A DNA stretch of 64,000 bases from NCBI GenBank assembly GCA_022702705.1, contig CM040430.1, forward strand, positions 73,225,239 to 73,289,238. Direction: 5' to 3'. The stretch's first letter is position 1. Each line of letters starts with the position of its first letter. The notes beneath the pieces were generated by a model. The model ran no database searches, was not told the origin of the DNA, and was given only the letters and a program-made list of their open reading frames with translations. This document shows, one piece after another, positions 24,301-38,563 of the stretch. Source of the DNA: Papilionanthe hookeriana x Papilionanthe teres. Taxonomy: Eukaryota; Streptophyta; Magnoliopsida; Asparagales; Orchidaceae. A program made the translations under genes and the position numbers.

Positions 24301-25406
24301 CTTTCTAATGCTGTGAATGTAGTTACACTTTCTTCTATATTGAAGATAAGCATGGAAGTAGGCAGTATTCCTATCCTCATCAGCAAAATGATTTATGGAA
24401 GCCTTCTGCTTGAGAAACATGTCCTGAATTTCAATAGACTGCATCAGTTTGGCTTCAGCAGCAATCAACTGGGGAGTAAGTTCACTGTTATCCTGAGTTT
24501 TCCCTTCTAGAGCCAAGACTTCTTTTTCAGCCTCCTCAACTGCAGAAAACACATTCCCAAACTGCTACCAGCCCGAATTTTTTAATTTTTACTAATTTTC
24601 TGGTGGAGAGTACATAGCTTAACCCAGGGGTCCTGAAGGTGAACATCCCTCCAGTGTTCTTTCACAAACTGAAGGAAGTTAGGATGGGTGGACCAGAAAT
24701 TCTGGTACCTAAAGGGGGGGCTGGATAAGGTATTAGGAGGGGCAGTGAGAGTGATGAGGAGGGGCCTGTGGTCAGAGCAGGAAAGAGCAAGGTGAGTAAC
24801 TTGAGTATGAAGGAAGTGAGACTGCCAAAGATCATTGGCCAGGAATCTATCCAGTCTTTCCCTGGTAGACTTCCTTCTCCAAGTGAAGGGGGGGGGCCTG
24901 TACCCCAAATCATAGAGCCCAGCAGCAAGAATATTATCACTAAAGGTAGTCATACTCTTCACATTGGGGCTATTACCACCAACCTTCTCAGCTGAAGTGG
25001 AGATAAAATTGAAGTCACCTCCCACAATACATGGAGAGTTAATATTTTTGCTAAGATGAATTTGTTCCCAGATTTGGGTTCTGTCAGTACTTCTACAGCC
25101 AGCATAAATAAAGGAAGCAAGGGCACAGTGACCAGCAAATTGGATGGAAAGATGGACCATCTGGGGGTGATCCAGCAGCACATCACAGCTGAATTCCTTC
25201 CTGCAGAAAATCCAGATCTTGTTGTTGGAGTTGGCAAAATGGGAGAAACCTGAGAATTTATTAATGATTCTATTGGGGTGTTGGTGAACCAGGGGTTCAA
25301 GTATAGCAATGCACAAAATTGAGTGTTTTTTTGTGAGGTAAACAAGTCTTTTGAGAGAAGGGGGGTGAGCCACTCCTCTAATATTCTAGCATAGGAAGTT
25401 TATCAT
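21356..25406 (-). pseudogene. LINE B ORF2: endonuclease, reverse transcriptase, zf-RVT, RNase H
   Basis: The ATG at 25406 is inferred from conservation (MINFLC, then TAG where other copies have Trp, then NIRGVAHP). The endonuclease (25373-24582) shows VGGDFNFIS, RERLDRFLAND and LSCSDHRPLL, the metal-binding and His boxes. A coiled linker with FLKQKASINHFADEDRNTAYFHA precedes reverse transcriptase. The long open frame 24161-22737 carries FRPICLTS, FVKGRSIADNILLAQE, KLDIKKTFDT, GLKQGDPLSPTLF and the catalytic LIYADDVIIF. zf-RVT is DDILKLKGIRGPSCCRLCWKEEES near 22250. RNase H (21888-21356) keeps KVNCDGSF and FIYREGNQPTDWLAK but has a frameshift. The protein would nick DNA and copy the element RNA at the nick. 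Confidence 0.9.
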
Positions 25407-26805
25407 GTGGTAATAGGGGGGAGGTGGGTGGATGAGAGCTTGATCTGGTTATGCCCCTAGTGGAGGGAGGGGAAGTTCCAGTTATCTGCTTAGGAATGGA
25501 GTTTGAACTATTTTGAAATTCAGCTTTATTTCTTCTTTTCTTTTTTGCTGTCTGGATTTCCCAAGCTTGCCCCATAGAATCCTGTATAACCTCAGTAGGG
25601 AGAGCCTGAGAAATTGAAGTATCAGCAATGGGGGGAACAGTGGAAGAAGGCTCAATGGGTGAGGCTAGTGGGGAAGGTGGTGGTGGGATTAATGAAGTGG
25701 ATGGTGGGGTATTGCTTATTGGTTTAGGTCCAGGGGGGAGGTTTCCAGACTCAGGAATGGGAGGTAAAAAAGACTGTGGATGAGGAGGGTCTCCAAGGTC
25801 AGAAGATGTAGGGACAATATTAGGAGGGGGGTTCAAAGCCTGAGCAATAGTGGTAGAGGTGTTCATCTCAACAGAAGGGGAAGGGTGCAGCAAAGGGGGA
25901 CTGGCAGCAACAGTAGTGTCTAAGCCTAGGGGTATCAGGACATTAACTTTGTTGGCTGGATTGAGTACAGCACCTTCAGTGAGTCTATTGCTGGATTTCT
26001 TTATAGGTGGATGCAGACAGTAACATTTCTCAATGGTATGACCAAACATTTTGCATTTAGTACAGTAATATGGCTTCTGCTGCATAATGACTTCCTACCA
26101 ACATCCATCAGAGGCAGACCCCACCCAGATTTTCTTAATTTCAGGTAAAGGTATATCTCTTTCAATTTGCAGCTTGGCTGCCTCAGGCTGTTCTCTATTA
26201 AATGTGGCTGCATCCATCCTTAGGGGAGTCCCAATTGCTCTACAAATTTGAAATGAGGTATTATGGTTAAAGTATCTGTATGGGAGATTGGGAAATTTAA
26301 ACCAGATTGGTACAATGGGGGGTTCTTTGCTTGGATCAAAATCTGGTGTCCATTTGAGGAGCTTCATTTCCATTCCAGCAATAGTGACCATTTGCTTAGC
26401 AAATAATCGATCATAATCTTCCTCAGTGGTGAGATGAATGAGAAGGTGCCTCCCATCTAAGAGTTCCATTTTCCAATTACCAATAAATGCCAAAGAAGCA
26501 AAGTAAGCTCTAACAAACTCCATTTTGGGGTGAACAAGTGTGAATTTACCAATGAGTGTCAGTTTAACTTCTTCATTGAGGGCATCCAGTTCAGCATCAG
26601 AGAAGAAGACTGTAGGGCTGCCTTCTTTGACCCCAATTGGATTTATAAAAGGGTAGGAGCCCTTCCTTGCAGCTGCATCATGAAATGCCTGTGGGAAAAC
26701 CAGTTGATTGGTATCTTTTAGGGGGGAGGGTCCTTTACCCACCACTCCAGCATAAGAAGCTTTGGCCCATTCCACTCTGGTGGAGAGTTCCACAGGACAG
26801 TCCAT
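25378..26805 (-). pseudogene. LINE B ORF1: DUF4283-like domain plus CCHC knuckle
   Basis: The ATG at 26805 gives MDCPVELSTRVEWAKASYAG. A DUF4283-like domain follows (KLTLIGKFTLVHPKMEFVRAYF, LLDGRHLLIHLTTEEDYDRLF, WFKFPNLPYRYFNHN, AIGTPLRMD, IERDIPLPEIKKIWV). A single stop (TAG in place of Gln at 26092) precedes KPYYCTKCKMFGHTIEKC, a CX2CX4HX4C zinc knuckle, and then a long Pro-rich tail to 25378. ORF1 proteins of this type bind the element RNA. The C-terminus extends 29 bases over the ORF2 start because the usual stop in ATGATTAA has become ATGATAAA. Confidence 0.85.
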
Positions 26806-27222
26806 TGGGCTGGATAAAGAAACCCAACACAGCAGACAGAAGGCAGGACAAAACTTGATAGAAAACCAGGACTCAAACCAAAAGGCTTGCACAGAGGGTA
26901 GGAAGGGACCAAAACAAGGCTCAGGAATAAAACAACAGAAGAAACAGTAAAGTAAGGAAGCCAGGGAGAACTAAAGTCAAGCTCCAGAATCCAAATGAGA
27001 AAGACTCACATCCAGCCAAAGAGTTGTAAAGAAAAACCTTCTAAAGTTTGAAAAAAGTGAGCCCGGGAAAAGGGAAAGAGCAAGAATCAGTGCCAAACAA
27101 GGGAACCACACCACACCAGAGAGCAAACCACCAGGAGAGGAGCTTACCAAGTAGGGGGAAGACCGGCGCCGCCAGGGGGTCATCCCTGACCCCCAAACCC
27201 TAGCAGAGCAATCCTTGCCGCC

Positions 27223-27308
<86 letters not shown>
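27223..27308. repeat. Microsatellite (TA)n(GT)n(TA)n between LINE B and LINE C
   Basis: Short TA, then (GT)n from about 27231 to 27270, then (TA)n to 27308. The 5' end of LINE B lies on its left and the 3' poly(A) of LINE C (13 T on the plus strand) on its right. Confidence 0.95.
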
Positions 27309-27316
<8 letters not shown>

Positions 27317-27328
27317 TTTTTGCAAAAG

Positions 27329-27347
27329 ACTTGCCTAATAGGCAAGT
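27329..27347 (-). other. 3'-terminal hairpin of LINE C
   Basis: ACTTGCC (27329-27335) and GGCAAGT (27341-27347) form a perfect 7-bp stem with a 5-base loop (TAATA on the plus strand), seven bases before the poly(A). The position is equivalent to the hairpins of LINE B and D, with an unrelated stem sequence. Confidence 0.6.
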
Positions 27348-27466
27348 GATATATTAATATCCATAATCAGTACATCTATCTTCTTACAAAAGGAAGACCT
27401 AATCTATCCCCATGCACCAAAACAGCCAGGGGAGGGGGAGGTGTAGTATCTACCAAAATTTCACCA

Positions 27467-30614
<3,148 letters not shown>

Positions 30615-30619
30615 GGGAA

Positions 30620-30637
30620 GGAGCTACTCTTGGCTCC
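30620..30637 (-). other. 3'-terminal hairpin of LINE D
   Basis: GGAGC (30620-30624) and GCTCC (30633-30637) with an 8-base loop sit about five bases before the poly(A). The stem and loop length are the same as in LINE B although the loop bases differ. Confidence 0.6.
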
Positions 30638-31177
30638 CTACATGTTGATTCAAAAGAGTGAAGTTACGTAAATTTCCCAGTGGGAACAACTCAACCCAAT
30701 ACAACTCCACACAAGTAACTAACTAAGTATAAATTAACCTATCCCAAAGTCTACCCAATAAAAACTAATCCAAAAGAAAAGAATAGACACCAAAAAACTG
30801 CATACTGCTAAGACATTCCCAAAGAAGCTAAGGAGCTGATTGTAGGTGCTGCAGAAGTTACAAACATCCAGCCTGATACATATCTGCTTCCAGGAGAAAA
30901 CTGAAAGACTAGAAGCCAACCATTCTGAAGTAAGGAGCTTGAATCCTATCAGTTTCCATCAACAGTTGCAGTTGGGGAGGAGGGTCAGCTGATATCTGAA
31001 TGTTGGGAGATAGCTTTAATGTTCCCAAAATTACACCATAAGAAAACAACAGTAATCCCAGAAAGAAAGATAGCCAAAATCAAAATAGACCCAAAAGAAA
31101 CCATAAGCAGACAGAAGAGGGATGTGGTCTCAGTCTAAGGTAGGCCTTGGCCCCAATGAGTCTTCCATGGGAGGGCA

Positions 31178-34100
31178 CTAATCCATAATTCTGAAGTGGG
31201 AAGCTTGATAAGAGTCTGCCTGAATAAGATATTGTAACTGGGAAGGTAGAGTAGAAGAGACCATTATCTCCTGAGATGAGAGGGTGCTTTTAGCAATCCA
31301 ATTTGCAGGCTTGTTTCCTTCCCTGAAAATGAAATTAAAATGCACTGTAAGATGTGGCAGCAAAGATCTGATTTTATAAATCCAAGTAGAATGGTGCCAA
31401 GGAGGGGGAAGATCATTCTGAAAGTAATGTATTAAGGTAGATGAGTCTCCCTCCACAATGATAGAAGACCACTGAAAGAGTGTAGCAATGTGAAGTGCCC
31501 AAAATGCAGCAGCTAATTCTGCTTTCAATGGGTCAGCAGCAGTAGTTGGAACTCGGAAAAATATTAATCCTTTCCCTGTATGATCCCTAAAAATCCCACC
31601 TATACCAGCATTTTGTTTAGTAAAGGCTCCATCAGTATTGACTTTAATAAAAGGAGGGTAGAGAGCTTTCCAATAGATCTGAATGATTCTATGAAGAATA
31701 GGTCTATCGAGTAGTGGAAGATGATTCGAATGATGTTTGGAAACTTTTTATCGAAATTAACTTTCGAGATAAATGAAAGGCAATGAGTTACCACCCTTTC
31801 GGTCTTGCTTAGCGACCCATCATACTTCACCCCATTTCTGTGCATCCAAATGAACCAAGCCACAATGAGTGGAATCTCCCCAACTGTAGCTTGTCGCCGG
31901 GATTTCCAGCGAGTAGTTAAATCCTGCCGATCCAACGATGACTCGGTTAATATTCAATTTTACGAGCATACCGACCAAACTTCCCGAGAAAAGGAGCATT
32001 TAAAAAAGAGGTGTTTCAATGTTTCGGATTGTGCTCCACGGAGAAGGCATTTGGAAGGGCCTCTCGGGCCTTTGAGTTTGAGAATATCATCTCGTTGGAA
32101 CAAAACCATGGAAGATTCTCCAAATGAGGAAGGACATGGAAGGAGTAAGATATTTGTTCCAAATAGTTTTACCTCGAGTGACTCGATTCCAAGATTTGAT
32201 ACTAAGGTAAATGTGTTTGGTAATGCTATGCCTTTTACCATTTAGCCATCTGAGTTTATCCAGCTGATACCTATCAAAAAGGATTTGAGCCACCTAATCC
32301 ACAGAAGGGTCTACTAGGAGAAGTTGCAATTTAGGAATAGACCAATTCATGCCCTCCCAGTAGCTGGAGATAGGGAAATACTCTTTATTTATATTGGGAA
32401 GTGGAACCAAAACCTCCCTTTGACACCATTTATCATGCCAAAACATGATGTCACCCTTGCCTAACTCCCAGTATATGAGGGATTCAGCAGTCTCTTTGTT
32501 GATAAGCATTTGTTTCCAGATTCTTGATATTCCTTTTTGATTTGAGAGGATAAAGGATGGATATTTCTGCGATATTTACCTTTCATGAATTGAGCCCAAA
32601 GAGAATTTTGCTCCCGAAATGGATCCATAACTTACAAAAATTGACTTACTCGTAGATGTTTCAAGCCTTTGAAACCTAAACCACCAGACTTCTTTAGGCA
32701 AGGCTAACCTTTGCCAGTGGCCCAAGGAATTTGTTTTCTTTGACCAGCCCAAAGAAATCGTTAAAAATTCTCTCAATCCGAATTCTTGAGCTATTCTTCG
32801 GGCATGTCATTTGTAAAATGTAAGAAGGAAATGAGGTTAACATGCTATTCGGGAGAGTTATTCTCGCCACCGGATGATAGGAAGGAATTGGACCAACTTG
32901 AGAGATGAGTGTTTAGTTTACCAATGATCTCTTCAAAATGACTTTGTTTAGATCTGCCTTTAATTAAGAGAACCCCAAAATATTTCATGGGAAGGCTGGT
33001 TTTGGCATAACCCGTGAAATCAGTAATCCAGTGGATAATATTAGGATGGATATTGATGGGGAATAACAATTCACATTTATTTTTGTTGAAATGTAGGCCA
33101 GAAATCTGTAGAAATTTGTTGAGACGGCTCATAACCTTTTTAACAGCTGCTTTAGAAGCCCTGGAAAATATCATGATATCATCAGCATATAATAGGTGAG
33201 AAATGACAATATCAGACCTATGGTGATATTGAGCATAAGGATGGTTTGAGACTTGAGTTTCCAGCAGCCTAGAGAGATAGTCCATAACAATAATGAAGAT
33301 GGTGGGTGAGAGTGGATCTCCTTGTTTAAGCCCTCTAGTGGCTCTGAAATCGCCCCAGCATTTACCATTGATGAGGAGTGAATGGTTGTTATGCTGAAGC
33401 CATCTCTTTATGAGTAAACGAAACCGAGTAGAAAAACCTCTAGCATTAAGCACACGAAGAATAAAGTTCCAATCAATAGTATCATAGGCCTTTTGAATGT
33501 CTAGCTTGTAAATCAAGTTACCTCCCCTACAAGATCTATCCAAATCAAGCAATAGTTCTTGAGCAAGGAGGGCATTATCGGCTATAGATCTTCCTTTTAC
33601 AAAAGGCGATTGGTTGGGGCTAATAATATTAGCAAGGTGAGGTTGCAATCCGCCCACAATGATTTTACTTGATAGCTTTCTTGATAACGAGTGGTTAGGC
33701 TAATTGGTCTATAGTGATTCCAGCACTTGGGGGCATTGTTCTTTGGCACAAGTACAATAGTAGATGCATGGAAATATTGGGGTATATCACTTCCAGTAAA
33801 GAAGCTTTGAATAGCAGATGTTACCTCAACTTTGCAAGTGTTCCGGGTTTTTATAGAATTCAAGACTTGTACCCATCGAGCCCTCGTTGTTTTAGAGCTG
33901 TCAATTGAATTAATTGCCACCCAAATTTCATCTTGTGAAGGAGTATCAGCTAATTGGAGAGAGTGAGTGTAGTTATATTCCTTGTTGAACAGGCTATCAT
34001 CAATAGGGGGTCTACTGCAAGGCTTGTAAGTGAGAAGTTCCTGAAAATATTTGACAGCATCATTTGCAATGGCAGCTTCCTCATTAAGTAGACGACCCTG

Positions 34101-35212
34101 GTCATTTAATATGGAATGAATAGCATTTAATTTCCTTTTGTACTTAATCCAAGCATGAAAAAATTTGGTGTTCCTATCTCCATCTTTGAATTTGGAAATG
34201 GAAGCTTTTTGTCTTAGAAATTGGTCCTGCCAATCAATAAGGGTCAGCAATTGTTCTTGAGTAGCCACCATCTGGCTATACTTAGTTTCATCTGATAGAG
34301 CAGCAGCTTCCATAGAAGAAAGAGCCTTCTCAGCCTGTGAAATACTTTAAGCGATGTCACCAATAGACTCCCAACTCCAGTGGGAAAGAACGAGCGACAA
34401 TTTCGAGTTGAAGATTCGAAGTCCGATGAAAGGGTTAGAGTGGGGACAACCGATCCATTGCTTGGAGATAGCAGATTGGAACCGAGGGTGGGAGGACCAA
34501 AAATTCAAAAATCTAAAAGGGGGAGAAGTGGTTAGGTTGGGGGAGTAGTAATGGAGATAAGTAAGGGTCTGTGGTCAGACCCAGCAAAATTAAGGTGGGA
34601 AATGGTTGTGTGAAGGAAAGTTTGATGCCATGAGTTGTTAGCCAGGAATCTATCTAATCTCTCCCAAATCTTGTCCCTCCTCCAAGTAAAGGGTTCCCCT
34701 GAAATCCCAAATCAAACAGGCTTGCTCTCTGGATGTTATCATTAAACTCAGTGAGTTTGGTAAGATTTGGTGGTCTGCCACCAGATTTTTCAACAGTAGA
34801 AGTAATATTGTTAAAGTCTCCACCCACAATCCAGCTGTGATTCTCCATAGAATTGAGTAAATGGATTTCCTGCCAGAGTTCTCTTCTTGCAGTTTTGGTA
34901 CAACCAAGCATATACAAAAGTAGTAGCAAAAGAAATTCCATTAACAGTACGGTGTAAATGGACCAATTGAGGGTGGTCCACTATAACTTTGCATTGGAGT
35001 TCCTGCCTGCTAATAACCCAGATTTTATTAGAGGAGTTAGTGAAAATAGAACAGCCAGCAAACCTGGAAAAAAGTTTTGATTTATTTTTGTGCACCATTG
35101 GTTCCAAGAGCACAATACACCATAGCTGGTGTTTCTTAAAAAGATGAAGTAGCCTTTTAAGGGATAAGAGGTGGGCCACACCCCTAATGTTCCAGCATAA
35201 TAAATTAAACAT
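31178..35212 (-). pseudogene. LINE D ORF2: endonuclease, reverse transcriptase, zf-RVT, RNase H
   Basis: The ATG at 35212 gives MFNLLCWNIRGVAHLLSLKR. The endonuclease shows VGGDFNNITS near 34830 and is frameshifted at 34650. The linker reads FLRQKASISKFKDGDRNTKFFHA (34220). Reverse transcriptase gives YRPISLTT, FVKGRSIADNALLAQELL, KLDIQKAYDTIDW, GLKQGDPLSPTIF and LLYADDIMIF (catalytic) within 33657-32845, and then degrades. zf-RVT near 32080 has lost Cys residues (SKCLLRGAQ). RNase H (31700-31178) retains IKVNTDGAF-like, LKAELAAAFWALHIA, VEGDSS and FIFREGNKPANWIAK. A 3' UTR of 560 bases follows. Confidence 0.88.
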
Positions 35213-36470
35213 CTGGTGGTTTAGGCTGGGGTGGGGAGTGAGCAAAAGCAGATCTTGATCTTGATCTAGTTCTACCCCTTCTGTTGTCTGGGGGGGAGCC
35301 AATAGAGTTGCAGTCACCTACTTGGGCCAGTTTTTGCAGTTCAGACATCACCTTTTTCTTCTTTCTAACTTTTTGTTCCTGTCAGGCAGCTTCCATATTA
35401 GTTTGGGATTTTATTATTATATCTGTAGAGGTTATAAATTCCTGCTCAATACTTTCTTCACTGTTTAATTCTTGTATTGCTGTTTCTGGAAGTTCAGGGG
35501 GTAGTGTAGGAGTATCTTCTTCAGCAGAAGTTGTTAGATTATCTTGAATGTTTTCTGGGGTAACTTCTCTGGGCAAACTGGAATCATCAACCAAAGTGTC
35601 TAGAGAAATAGGTTCTTCCATTGAATTTCCTTTAACAGTATCCATGATCTGTTGCACCATTGGTTGGGCCTTGACTTGCTTTTTGAGAGGGGATTTTAAT
35701 CTATAACATTTCTCCAAGAAATGTCCAAACATTCTGCAGTGTTTACAGAACATAGGTTTGGTTTCCATATGGACTTCTTGCCAAAAGCCTTCACCAGAAT
35801 CTGAGGTGATAATCCATAGTTTATCTAAATCAGGAAGTGAGACATCTCTCTCTATCAACACTCTAGCTCCATGAGTGTTCCCCATATCAGAAGTGGAGGG
35901 GTCCACTTTTAGGGGAGTTCCTAATGCTCTACTAATTTGGAATAGAGCATTTGTGTGATACAATTCAATTGGCAAATTAGGAAATTTGAACCATATAGGT
36001 TTAAGGGGAGGTTCCTTAGCTAGGTCAAAACCAGGGTACCACTTGATGAATTTCATGAGAGTGTTAGCTATTTGCATACTCTGCAAACCAATTAATCTTG
36101 CATAGTCTTCTTCTCTGGATAATCTGATGAGTAGATGCCTTCCATCCATCACTCCAATTTTCTATTGTCCCAAAAAGGGGATTTGTTCAAAAAGGTTCCT
36201 GACTAATTCCATTTTAGGATGGCCATATTGGAATTGTCCCATAATGGAGAATTTGATAGCTTCAGCAAGAATTTCTATTTCCTTAGTTGTGAAAATAATG
36301 GTAGGTCCGCCCTCCTTAGACCCGAGGGTCTAATGAAAGAAGCAATCGGATTTCCGACTACCGCATCATGAAGGTTACGTGGAAAAAGTAATTTGTCTGC
36401 GGCTTTAGTAGAAGGCGAGGCCTTTACTTAATGCGGATGCATAAGAGGTGGAGGCGTTTACCCTGACCAT
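35205..36470 (-). pseudogene. LINE D ORF1: DUF4283-like domain plus CCHC knuckle
   Basis: The ATG at 36470 (MVRVNASTSYASALSKGL) aligns with the start of LINE B ORF1. There are stops and a frameshift up to 36160, then a 256-codon open stretch: MMDGRHLLIRLSREEDYARL, WFKFPNLPIELYHTN, ALGTPLKVD, IERDVSLPDLDKLWI and the knuckle CKHCRMFGHFLEKC. The acidic C-terminus ends in frame as QPKPPDV and stop. That stop (TAA) overlaps the ORF2 start in ATGTTTAA (35212-35205). Confidence 0.85.
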
Positions 36471-36792
36471 TACGAGAAGAGTACCAGAGTTAATGTATCA
36501 TCAGTAAAAACAACAAATGAAGATGAACAGGATAGGAGATAGTGACTGCTAGCAGCACTCAGGAAACAAACGCAGCCAATGGAACAATACCAGTTCAAAA
36601 TTTTAGCCCGAGAAAGATCAAATTAAACAGAAAGACACTTACCGACCACCCACCACCTCTAGAAACACCAGACACGAAAGCCAAACGACACCCAAAGCCG
36701 TGGAAAGCCTTCCGAAAGGTACCGGCCACCACCCGAGGAAGCCATTACCGACCAAACCACTAGCGAGCAAAGGAACCAGTGCGCCACCATTC

Positions 36793-37034
36793 TTATATAT
36801 ATATACATATATATGTATATATGTATATATGTATATATATGTATATATGTATATATGTATGTATATGTATATATGTATATAGCTATATATATAGGTATGT
36901 ATGTATATGTATATATGTATATAGCATATATATATAGGTATATAGGTATATGTATATATGTATATAGGTATATATGTATATATGTATATATGTATATATC
37001 TATATATGTATATATGTATATAGGTATATATGTA

Positions 37035-37100
<66 letters not shown>
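36793..37100. repeat. Complex TA/TATG microsatellite
   Basis: About 300 bases of tatatg, tatagg and tata variants end in a pure (TA)n. The interrupted, degenerate units suggest an older tract than the pure (TA)n elsewhere. The Tyr-Ile-rich ORFs read through it are artefacts. Confidence 0.95.
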
Positions 37101-37102
<2 letters not shown>

Positions 37103-37183
37103 CTCTCCCTTCTCCTTTTTTTGTACTCATTTTTATATCAACGTGTAGGGAGCCATAAGAGTATAAAAGAAAGGAGAAGGGAG

Positions 37184-37187
<4 letters not shown>
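37101..37187 (+). mobile_element. Solo LINE 3' tip inside a microsatellite, with inverted ends
   Basis: atcaacgtgtagggagccataagagta (37136-37163) matches the 3' end of LINE D read on its sense strand (atcaacatgtagggagccaagagta) and, less closely, LINE B. The element is therefore cut to under 70 bases. Its outer parts are a perfect 15-bp inverted repeat: ctctcccttctcctt (37103-37117) and aaggagaagggagag (37171-37185). TA tracts lie on both sides. Confidence 0.6.

Positions 37188-37225
<38 letters not shown>
37188..37225. repeat. (TA)n microsatellite left of LINE F
   Basis: About 38 bases of (TA)n separate the solo LINE tip from the inverted 5' segment of LINE F. Confidence 0.95.
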
Positions 37226-37230
<5 letters not shown>

Positions 37231-37825
37231 GTAAGCGACATCACACCCGAGGGGGTTCCAATTGCTCTACCAATTTGTAATAAAGCAGATTGGTTAAAAT
37301 ATCCGTAAGGAAGATTAGGAAGTTTGAACCGAGAGGGAACGATTGGAGGGTCTTTCTTTGGGATCGAAGTCAGTTCATCCACTTAATGATTTTCATATCC
37401 ACTCCTACGATGCTTACCGGTTGTTTAGCAAACGGTAAAGCATAATCCTCTTCACTGGTGAAGTTAATTAACAAATGTACGCCATCCAAGAGTCCGATTT
37501 TCCAACTCCCTTTGAAATTGAGAGACTCGAAAAACTTCCTCACAAGCTCCATCTTGGGGTGTCCCAAACTGAATTTACCAACCGGGGTGAGTTTAACTTC
37601 TTCATCCGGTACATTTAGCTCCTCGAAGTAAAAATAACGGTGGGCGGCCCTCCCTTTCCTCGATGGGTCGATGAAGGGCGGAAAGCCTACCAAGTGCGGC
37701 ATCATGGAGTCTTTGGGGAAAGAGAAGCTTAGAGGGGTCGAAGTAGAAGGAGCATTACCCACCACTCCCGGCATAAGTAGCTTTGGCCCAAGCTATGTTA
37801 GTTTCCAAGTCGATGGGTCCTTGCA
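37226..37825 (-). pseudogene. LINE F ORF1 N-terminal part, inverted
   Basis: The minus strand reads PIDLETNIAWAKATYAG near 37790, then the 134-codon stretch with EEVKLTPVGKFSLGHPKMELVRKFF, LLDGVHLLINFTSEEDYALPF and VDMKIIKWMN. It continues as PPIVPSRFKLPNLPYGYFNQ and IGRAIGTPSG, and then runs into the TA tract at 37225. It is the DUF4283-like domain, colinear with residues of LINE B ORF1. The end nearest the TA tract is the internal breakpoint and the end nearest 37825 is the 5' end of the copied RNA. Confidence 0.8.
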
Positions 37826-38563
37826 CGAAATCGAAAATTTGGATTGGGTCTCAAGAGGAGGGCCGGTGGCAGGGAGGTTATTATGCGGCAAAAACCTTAT
37901 TTTTGCACACACTTTGCAAGATGTTTGGCCACCACCATGAGCCAGATGTTACAGAATCAATCCCCCTAACAAAAGAACCCCTCCCTTGTCTCAAGCAAAC
38001 CTTCCATCTGCTGGTGTTGATGACCAGGTGGAACCAATTCCAGCACTTCAGGTTTCTGCTGTGAGACATGTTTTCAGTCCTGATACTATCCATTTGAATC
38101 CTAGTGTGCCTGATGTGAGACACACGAGCACTACGAGGTTTCCGAAAGCTGGCATCTCCGACCCCGGGGCTCCGATGGGAGTGCTTCCGGGGCTTCTCCG
38201 AATCTAGCCCACGATGCAGGTTTCGATCCTGAATCCCCCGAAGTTGGACTCTTCGACTAGAGAGTCTACTCCGTGTTAGAGTCCCCTCTAATGAAATTGA
38301 CAATTGGTGCGGAGAAGAAGAGGTGGAAATTCAAATCATCGCACCATCCCAAGGACTACGTACCACAGGTAGAAAAGTTACTGCTAATGTTATGGCTAAT
38401 ATGGAAGCTGAGTTAGAAGGGAAATGGCACACACGAGATCTCGAGGAAGAAAAAAAGGCATTATACGAAGCCCAAAAACTTGGCACATCCCTCAGCGAGG
38501 GGACCGGCTGGGACCGTCGAAACCGGATCCAAATCACAACCCCCTACCCCTACCCATGATTAA
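37826..38563 (+). pseudogene. LINE F ORF1 C-terminal part (CCHC knuckle and variable tail)
   Basis: The plus strand reads KIWIGSQEEGRWQGGYYAAK and then LHTLCKMFGHHHEPDV, the same segment as IKKIWVGS...KPYYCTKCKMFGHTIEKC in LINE B, with frameshifts. A variable region of about 550 bases follows, with several CpG-rich patches. The junction with ORF2 is ATGATTAA at 38556-38563, where the third frame gives HD and stop as in LINE G. Confidence 0.75.
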
